Shown one piece after another: positions 57,184 to 64,000 of a DNA stretch of 64,000 bases. The stretch covers positions 35,556,479 through 35,620,478 of the forward strand of contig JACGWO010000005.1 of NCBI GenBank assembly GCA_034509735.1. The letters run 5' to 3'. The notes beneath the pieces were generated by a model. That model was not told the origin of the DNA, searched no databases, and saw only the letters and a program-made list of their open reading frames with translations. The position numbers and the translations under genes are program-made. Each line of letters opens with the position of its first letter. The first letter of the stretch is position 1. This DNA comes from Sesamum alatum (Eukaryota; Streptophyta; Magnoliopsida; Lamiales; Pedaliaceae).

Positions 57184-57650
57184 TGATCCGGTATAGGAGG
57201 TCGCAGATCGCAGGCTTGCTGGGATACCCCCAGTAAAGGCTCTTCAATGCTTAAATCAGTTCGAAATCGAGATAATGCGAACTGAAAGTATTTAATGTAT
57301 AGTGATGCGATGATTAGAAAAAAGTTATCATAAATGATGTCTGAAAGTGTATTTATAATGCCAAGGACACCCACTTGCTCTGAGCTGCATGTCAGTGTCA
57401 AGGCCAGGAATGTCAAGTGCTGAGTAGAGAAGAATCCACTTGTTCTGACTAAGTGTTCAGGTCAAGGTCAGAAATGACAAAAGATCCAATGGCCTATATT
57501 CCTCGGGTCTACAAGATCTGGTCCTCCAAAAGGATTCAGGTCGCTACGACTCGGAGCGTGCTCCGTACTTTCCGACCTCCAATAATAATTTCCACCTTTC
57601 CGAAAGGGTATTTTGATCAATTTGACTTCAGCTTCATATTATCCCCATCA
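57184..57650 (-). mobile_element. Solo LTR with perfect AGTAA target duplication
   Basis: On the minus strand it reads TGATGGGG ... CCGGATCA. AGTAA flanks both sides (57179-57183, 57651-57655), the 5-bp duplication left by LTR retrotransposons. Within are TATA-like ATTATAAATAC and the U5 phrase 'CTGATTTAAGCATTGAAGAG'. 467 bp, with no internal region, so unequal recombination probably removed the element. Confidence 0.8.
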
Positions 57651-57655
57651 AGTAA

Positions 57656-58111
57656 GAAATTGTAGTTAATAAAGAGTAAAGTTGTATTGATGATTGCAAT
57701 TATGAGGTCTTTCTGCAAAATCTTTTGGCCCAAATCATTAGCTTAGTAAAGTAAGAAAAGAAGGCCATCATTTTTCTTTTAAATAATCAAAAGGATTTAC
57801 CATTATCTAAAACTACTTAACTAATAAAATGCCATATATAGCACATTTTTTGCGGAAAGGAAAAGGTAAAAAAGGCAAAAGAGAAAAGTAGGAGGAGAAA
57901 AGGAAAAACCAAAGAAATGTTTATTTCATTAAAGTTTACTAAAATAATGCTTAATTTGATCAAGTAACCTCACTAATATATTAAAAAAAAAACAATAGCC
58001 TTATAGATTAAACTCCTTTATATCAGTATCCTCTACATAATTTGCATGGGTGTGTTTAAGGAAGTTACTCCATTTTTTCTACTCATCAAAGTTTCTTGGG
58101 TTTTTTACGGA
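57656..58111. other. Intergenic, no gene seen
   Basis: Purine-rich at 57850-57920; no frame or element recognised. Confidence 0.4.
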
Positions 58112-58372
58112 ACTACCTATTGTGACACGTCGTTTGTGCGTGCATATAATAAATACTTTTTATGTTTTAAAATATATTAATAAGAATAAAATAAATATAT
58201 TAACAAATTACATCTAAAAAAAGAAAAAAAATTAAATAAACTATTATCGAAATAACAAAAGAATTAGTATAGTACAGGAGTCATTTTGTTAAAAAATATT
58301 ATATTTAAAAATTAGAGTGGCATATCATCATTTTTTAATGTAGAGGACGTTTTTTTTTTATATTAGTATAGA
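58112..58372 (-). mobile_element. Non-autonomous Helitron, 3' end mutated
   Basis: Minus strand begins TCTATACTAATATAAAAA and nears its end with 'GCACGCACAAACGACGTG'; the CTAG is altered. Otherwise like 34928-35221. Confidence 0.5.
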
Positions 58373-58689
58373 TATAGATAAACGTAATTTCAAGATGTGA
58401 AAGCTTCCTAGTTGGGTTTGCATTAAAACAACCCTTTTATGTGGGCTCTCTGGTGCCCTCAAATTGGGTTAAAATCTGAAATCTCATGTTCAACTCCAGA
58501 CAAGCCCAGTGGAGAAAATAGAACATGTTTGTTAAGATTTTAAAATAAATTAGAAACTTTTTTTTTGTGTTTGTTTTCATTTTCGGTCTTTTCTTGAGAT
58601 GGGTCGAAATATGTTCAATATTTACACTAAGTTCGAGACATCTTAACAGGATATTTTTAATTCATTGTGACCCATTTTTCAAGTAAAAC

Positions 58690-59030
58690 AATATATATGT
58701 ATATATAATTATAAATACTTGTAAAAAAATATGATTTGACATTAACGGTGAATTTTAACTTAAAAAAACAAAATCAAAATAGTATACATATATATATGTA
58801 TATAGATATATAATTATAAATACATATAAAAGAGATATGATATGACAATAAACAGTGGATTTTTTCTCCCAAGGAACAAACACCTAATTTATACTATTTT
58901 AAGTTATTTTAAAAAACAGACCCAAACATACACAGTAATTTCTAAGACATACTCATTTATCTCTTTTTTCTTTCTCTTTATCTCCACAAAATAAAACAAA
59001 ACACTCCAAAAATAAAAACAAACATAATGC
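58690..59030. repeat. Miniature element related to 30300-30705 and 45245-45620
   Basis: Contains 'GACAATAAACAGTGG', 'CTTTATCTCCACAAAATAAA' and right end 'CACTCCAAAAATAAAAAC'. Two internal direct units near 58690 and 58800. Confidence 0.45.
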
Positions 59031-59054
59031 TTATGTTTTCCTAGATAAACTTAA

Positions 59055-59290
59055 GGGTGGGTTTGGATCGATTGATTTGGATTTGAATGAAGAATTTGGA
59101 GAAGAGATCTCAAATGACTCATTTGAAAAGAATTTGAAATCCATCCATATTCATCAAAACATAATTCAAAATTAGAATAGAAGGATTTGAAATCCTTTAT
59201 ACGTGGAATTATCCTAAATGAATTCAAAGGATATATTGTTAAGGATTTAAACTCCATGATTTCAAATCCTTAAATCCAAATGCAACCTAA
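59055..59290. repeat. Miniature element, GTTTGGAT...ATCCAAATGC ends
   Basis: Left 'GGTTTGGATCGATTGATTTG' is opposed to right 'TTAAATCCAAATGCAACC'; the interior is built from 'GGATTTGAAATCC' palindromes. Related to 28610-28815. Confidence 0.5.
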
Positions 59291-59937
59291 AAATTCCTAC
59301 TTTTATTTTCCAAACTCATAAGTATATATATCTTTTAAAATTTTATCAAACACTTTATAATATTTTATAACCTCGGATATTTTAAGAACTTATAGTGATG
59401 GGGTGAAAATTAAGAAGCGTTTGATCAAAACACAATCATGCGTCACAAGCTAAGAACTCAAGAACTTGAGAGTTCTTCTCAAGAGTTTTATTCCAAAAAA
59501 TAGTGAAGTGCCCTTTATAATGAATTTGAGGCCCTATTTATAGTAAATGAGGGAGGGAAAAAAAGATAATTTTATCCTCCAACTGCCTCTAATCTAACGG
59601 CTACAATTTAATATTCAGAGGTGCTTTGGTAATTTGGCTCAACCCCACTAACTTCTACAAATAACTTCAACCGATGACATTTTGGTAAATACATGTTGTT
59701 TGGGGGTATTTTGGTAATTTTCCATTCTAATTTATTTTGTCTCCACCGTATAGATACAGGAAAATTAAAGATTCATAAATGAAATGTAAAAGACAGTTGT
59801 GCATTGATAAGGTCCGTAACATCACTACTCCATATCAATTATTAGAATTAGTAATCCACGTACACTCGATACGTGTGTAAAAATTAATCGGGACACTCAA
59901 TTTATGAGCATAAATATATATATATATATATTGAAAT

Positions 59938-60175
59938 GAAAATAATGAATTATTATTATATGAAATAAATCGATTATAATGAGTCATGTCGAATATCACT
60001 ATCTTACGACAATTACAATAATCAAATCCTGATTCACAATATCATATAAATTAAACCTAAACAACATCTTACTATTACAATATACAAATCAACCTACTAT
60101 GCAGTAGAAATACCAACCCATACAGGTTCGAACTCATTACCTTTAACATCATAGGGCCTCAACTTCGTCAATTGA
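59938..60175 (-). mobile_element. Au-like SINE, copy 4
   Basis: Minus-strand head 'TTGACGAAGTTGAGGCCC' and 'GAGTTCGAACCTGTATGG', then the body with 'TATGATATTGTGAATC'. More diverged than copy 1. Confidence 0.5.
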
Positions 60176-60511
60176 GGAGCATAAACATATTTGCAAATTC
60201 AAATTCGAACGCAATTGGAGGTTGATGAAAATAAAATATAGTTTACACATCAACAATCAATAGATCGAGTAACATCACTTCTTCATTTGAACCAAAAGTT
60301 CTAATTTCTAATTCAAATTTCTTCAATCTCCACCTCTATATACCCATTGATATTTGACCAATATCAATTTTATCCTTGGAAGATTTTTCATTTTTTGAAA
60401 AAAAATATTTAATAAATCTAATATTATGGAATATCTCATTTGCGCTTCTATGTTTATGCCTCGTATATTCTTAAAGAAAGACATTTTTGTTCATAAAAAT
60501 ATTTAAAGATA

Positions 60512-60965
60512 GGGTAAATAACAATCACTTTCCTTAAGGTTTGACATAATTACAAATACTTTCGTGTTATTTGGAAATTACAAATACTATGCTGACTTTA
60601 ACATCGTCTAACAACGAGCTCATTCCGTTAGGTTTTCATCCAATTTTTATGATGAATTGCCCAAAATGCCATTTTGGATTATAAATTATAATTTTATATA
60701 TTTTTTAAAATTTTCTAAAATATTTTTATGGACTAGTATTATCAATATATTACTTATTTTACCCACACCTCTGGTTTTCTTATATTTTTTCCAATATTTT
60801 TTTAAAAAATAAATACTTCAACAAAGGTAAAATAGTAATTATTACATTTCCATCAAGGGACTACATTATAATTTTCTATTTGTAGGGGTTATTTGTAATT
60901 TTTCAAATAATATGAAATATTTATAATTATATCAAATTTTAAAAGAGTTTGGCTATATTTTACCC
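60512..60965. mobile_element. Mutator-type miniature element, 8/9 target duplication
   Basis: GGGTAAATAACAATCAC to TATATTTTACCC. TTAAAGATA and TCAAAGATA flank it (8 of 9). The spacer is AT-rich and non-coding. Confidence 0.65.
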
Positions 60966-61187
60966 TCAAAGATAAGTAAAATTATACTTTCAAGTTTAAA
61001 ACAAATATTAAAAACAAAACAAGTCTATTATTGGATGGACATTAGTTTCAAGGACTCATTAATAGTTTCTCAAATAAGGGATATTTATAATTGTGTGGAA
61101 CGTTAGTGGAGCTAAATTTGCCCTATGTTTTTTTTAGTAAAATTAGAAATTAAAGTTTTAACATATAATCAATAACAAACTCAGGAA

Positions 61188-62288
61188 TAGGGAGTGTAAA
61201 TGGGTAGAGTAAGATTCTATTCGAACCCATAAATCAATTTAAAGATTCAGATCCATACCCAATGAATATAATTAAACCCAGACCCAAACCTAAACCCATT
61301 AAAAATATATAAATTGAGTTTGGGTAGGGTCTCTATCCATCAAGACCCATGGGTCTATGTACCCAATGTGGACCCAAAAAAATATTTCAATTTTTTTTAA
61401 TTTAATTGGATTATTATTTATCAATTTATCTAAATTCAAGTAAACAAATTTGGAAAGCTTAAGACATCTTAAAAGTATTTATCATGTAATTCTAATCATG
61501 TATATTTTTTTAATAATAAATAATTGAATAATTAGTTATATAAATATATTAATTATGCTAGGTATATTTTTCAACATCTTGATAGAAAATAATGTTTGAT
61601 TGAAGTAATAAAATTGAAACTCAAAACTTCATAATATTAAATTTGAATGCTATTAAATATGTAAATTTAGTATTTTCATTAGATTATTATTTTTATAATA
61701 AATGATATTTTCTTTAAAAACTCTATCGAATAAGAGTTTTTTGTGAATTGATTTCAGTAATGTTGAATTTATTGATAAATTTTATGTTAAAAAAGGAAAA
61801 TTAAAAATGGAAAATGTATTGATAAATCTAATGTATATAGTAAAAATATAGTAAATTTTTGCTAATTCAAAACGCAACTTTATATTTGTTTATAATCATA
61901 TATTATATTCTTCAAATATAAATAAGTAATTTATTTCGTCTTACTTTGGTGATTTTAATCTAAGTAAATTTGTGTTGAGTATGTATCTAATATACTTTAT
62001 CGTTTTTGTTTTAATCTAAAATTTATTTAATCTTTTTTAATTATCTTGTATTAAACAAAACTATCAAATATTATCCAATAATATTAAGGAGAAAAAAAAA
62101 AGAGAAAAAAAATAGCGAGTCTAAATCCTACCCGGACCCAAAACACTGGGTCCAAAACAACAGTATTGGGTCCAGAGACTTATTGGGTCTGGAGGGAATT
62201 AAATAGGATACGAGTATTATTGAATAGTATGGTTCTCTATTGAGTATGTATTTGGATAGGGCCTTACCCTACCCATTTGACAGCCCTA
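61188..62288. mobile_element. hAT-type non-autonomous element
   Basis: TAGGGAGTGTAAATGGGTAG at the left and CTACCCATTTGACAGCCCTA at the right are imperfect complements of the hAT-type end. Flanks CTCAGGAA and CCCAGAAA match at 6 of 8, fitting a diverged 8-bp duplication. Subterminal 'GGGTCC/GGACCC' words are repeated near both ends (61340-61380, 62130-62200). The AT-rich middle has no transposase frame. 1.1 kb. Confidence 0.65.
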
Positions 62289-62520
62289 CCCAGAAAGTGA
62301 AAAGAGTTATGAATTAAAAAGTGTTAATTTTTTTTTTAAATATTAACTCCACCAATCTCAGAAATTAAAGATGTAGAGATGAGAAGGAAGAAGGGTTAAA
62401 ATTACAGAGTCATCTATTCAAAATCTCAATTGATGCGGAGTAGTGCATTAACAAAAATTACCCCGAAAACAGATGGAGCTACGCAAAAACAAAAAAAACA
62501 AAAAAAAAAAGAAGGATCTG

Positions 62521-62835
62521 TCATCTATCTAAACTTCCTGCGCAAACAAAAGGCGCAAACGGCGGCGGTTCGTAATAGAATGGCGCCGTCTGCCACTTCT
62601 TCGTTACCGCCACCGCCCTCTCGGCCACCGCCGCCGATTCCTTATTACTATTGCCACAAGATTTGACCTCGGCCAAGGGATGATCCGATGTGGGCGACTG
62701 AACCAACGGCGACAAAAGCGGTATCGCCACGTTCCATTCCGTCACCGGACTTATCTGTATCGACGCCGGCGCCCTCCTCTGCAACCTTGTCGATTGCCGC
62801 CGGGACCCCGACCTCCTATTCCCAACATCCGCCAT
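62521..62835 (-). CDS. Small plant protein of unknown function (104 residues)
   Basis: A complete single-exon frame from ATG (62833-62835) to TGA. The N-terminus is basic and Arg/Ser-rich (NRRSGSRRQSTRLQRRAP), then a hydrophobic patch WNVAIPLLSPLV, an Ala/Glu stretch and a C-terminal KKWQTAPFYYEPPPFAPFVC block. GC content is far above the neighbourhood, as expected for coding sequence. The W-x-x-PLLSPL and KKWQ-PFYYEP-PFVPF style motifs look conserved and I associate them with uncharacterised plant proteins, but I cannot name a family. No signal peptide or membrane helix is clear; the basic start may direct it to the nucleus. Confidence 0.7.
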   Translation of the reverse strand: MADVGNRRSGSRRQSTRLQRRAPASIQISPVTEWNVAIPLLSPLVQSPTSDHPLAEVKSCGNSNKESAAVAERAVAVTKKWQTAPFYYEPPPFAPFVCAGSLDR

Positions 62836-63010
62836 ATATATACCAAAATTCTAGAAAATTTTGAAATTAATTGGATGAAAATTTTGTTTTGGAGCAGTAA
62901 ATCGAGAGAGAGAGAGAGAGAATTGGTGATGGGGGAGAGCGAAGATGGTGGAGAGGGATATATAAATGAGGGGCACGTGGGGTGCACGCTTCGGAGAGAG
63001 AAGGAAGAGT
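62836..63010 (-). promoter_or_regulatory. Promoter and leader of the 104-residue gene, with G-box
   Basis: CACGTG at 62974-62979 (a palindromic G-box, in GGCACGTGGGG), a TATA-like TTTATATATCC at 62956-62966 on the minus strand, and a (CT)n leader tract (62903-62921) lead to the ATG. The order G-box, TATA, pyrimidine tract, ATG is a standard plant promoter layout; bHLH or bZIP factors bind such boxes. Confidence 0.5.
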
Positions 63011-63277
63011 AATTGAGAATCAGGCAGATTTTCAGTCAAAGGTTGTTAAGAATCGGCTTCGGCTTGGCTCAAATCAAAATGGCTGTGGTGGAGCTGCTTT
63101 TGCGGAAACAGATCCCCGGTTTTTACTAGGCAATTTTGACCACTTTTAGTTCTTCATTTTTTTTAATTCACGACCTTTATTTTGTCTTTAGAAAATAGTG
63201 AATTAGAATAAGATTTAATGAAAAAATTAAGATTGGACCACTTTAAAATTACAAGAGTAATTTGGAATATAATTTTT

Positions 63278-63699
63278 GGGTAAATTACAGTCATCTCCCC
63301 TGAAATTTGACATATTTACAAATACTCTCGTTGTTTGAAAAATTACAAATACCCCCTTCAGGTTTGTGATTTTTAACCAAATGTTTAAAATTGATCATTT
63401 TGTCCTTAATTTTTTTATTAAAATTATAGAAAAATCAGTCGAGGTGAATTTCGTTATTGCTCCTCTGTGTAAAAAACTTAAGAACCCTCTCCGTGCGCAT
63501 TATAGTCCAAAAAAATTTAAGAATTAAAAAAAATAATTCAGTGCATAATTGCATTTTGGTCAGTTCACCTACAAAAATAGATGAAAATTGGTTATTTGTT
63601 AGATGATTACAACCTCAGGGGGGATATTTATAATTTTTCAAACAATGAGGGGATATTTATAATTATGTCAAACCTTATGAAGGTGGCTGTAATTTACCC
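63278..63699. mobile_element. Mutator-type miniature element
   Basis: GGGTAAATTACAGTCATC to GGCTGTAATTTACCC with arms 'ATTTACAAATACTC' and complement. Flanks ATAATTTTT and TATATTTTT are similar but AT-rich. Close upstream of the 104-residue gene's promoter. Confidence 0.55.
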
Positions 63700-64000
63700 T
63701 ATATTTTTACAAAAGTAACTTAACATTTATTTATTATTTTAGCGCCTAATACTTTAAATATTGCTTTTTCTTATTATATTTCATTATTTGTATAACGATA
63801 AATATGATTTTTCATGCATTTTAGATATTTTAAGTTAAACACTTGAAATCGTAGTTGAATGATAGTCATATTATAATCCCCATGGGCTCAAATGCCGTCT
63901 CTAGTGCACGACTATAATTTCCTCCCCAATGATATCTCCTCAGGGTTTTTGAACTTGTGATCTAGGGTTCGATAACAACTGTTGGATTGAACATTCATCA
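63700..64000. other. Intergenic, no gene seen
   Basis: AT-rich; no frame or element recognised before the window ends. Confidence 0.4.

Noticed and set aside
57453..57665. 70-codon plus-strand frame
   Set aside because: It falls inside the solo LTR on the opposite strand and has no retroviral motif.
62430..63012. Frames of 78 and 110 codons antisense to the 104-residue gene and its promoter
   Set aside because: Low-complexity Pro/Arg/Lys translations of the GC-rich gene and (GA)n leader; the minus-strand frame has the ordered motifs and a promoter.
1..64000. CRISPR array, operon, organelle insertion or viral insertion
   Set aside because: No regularly spaced direct repeats, no organelle gene strings and no viral polymerase or coat-like frames were found; the repeats are dispersed plant transposon derivatives.

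Overview
This is an AT-rich, repeat-laden stretch of a plant nuclear genome. The protein genes are typical of a eudicot: an ETR2-type ethylene receptor, a clade-A AT-hook (AHL) protein, a DUF3475/DUF668 protein and a short plant-type unknown protein. A nuclear tRNA-Gly and plant SINEs, Helitrons, CACTA, hAT and Mutator-type miniature elements agree with this. The sequence alone does not fix the species.

Genes are sparse. Four protein genes are well supported: ETR2-like receptor (+, 12798-15466, one coding intron), AHL19/20-like DNA-binding protein (-, 38669-39588, start codon unclear), DUF668 family protein (-, 45943-47787, intronless) and a 104-residue unknown protein (-, 62521-62835). There is one tRNA-Gly(GCC) at 28894-28964. 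Two weaker candidates are a 77-residue reading frame (-, 49815-50048) and an isolated exon-like segment (-, 44955-45153). The genes are not an operon and show no obvious shared pathway; the receptor perceives ethylene at the ER, while the AHL protein acts on chromatin in the nucleus.

Layout: 1-11.3 kb is repeats (solo LTR, SINEs, CACTA-type and GGGTAAATT-type miniature elements). 11.3-15.9 kb is the ethylene receptor with its leader. 15.9-28.9 kb is repeats, including two Helitrons joined end to end and two opposed SINEs. 28.9 kb is the tRNA. 29-38.4 kb is repeats, including a 1-kb inverted repeat and a Helitron cluster. 38.4-40 kb is the AHL gene. 40-45.9 kb is nested miniature elements, an LTR and the orphan exon. 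45.9-48.2 kb is the DUF668 gene. 48.3-62.3 kb is repeats, including a 0.9-kb Mutator-type element with a GC-rich core, a solo LTR with perfect target duplication and a 1.1-kb hAT-type element. 62.5-63 kb is the small gene with a G-box promoter.

The most distinctive feature is a family of at least a dozen short elements whose ends read GGGTAAATTAC or GGGATAATTAC, several flanked by exact or near-exact 9-bp direct repeats. This points to Mutator-type mobilisation. They are often nested in each other or lie near elements of other families, so insertion order can be read.
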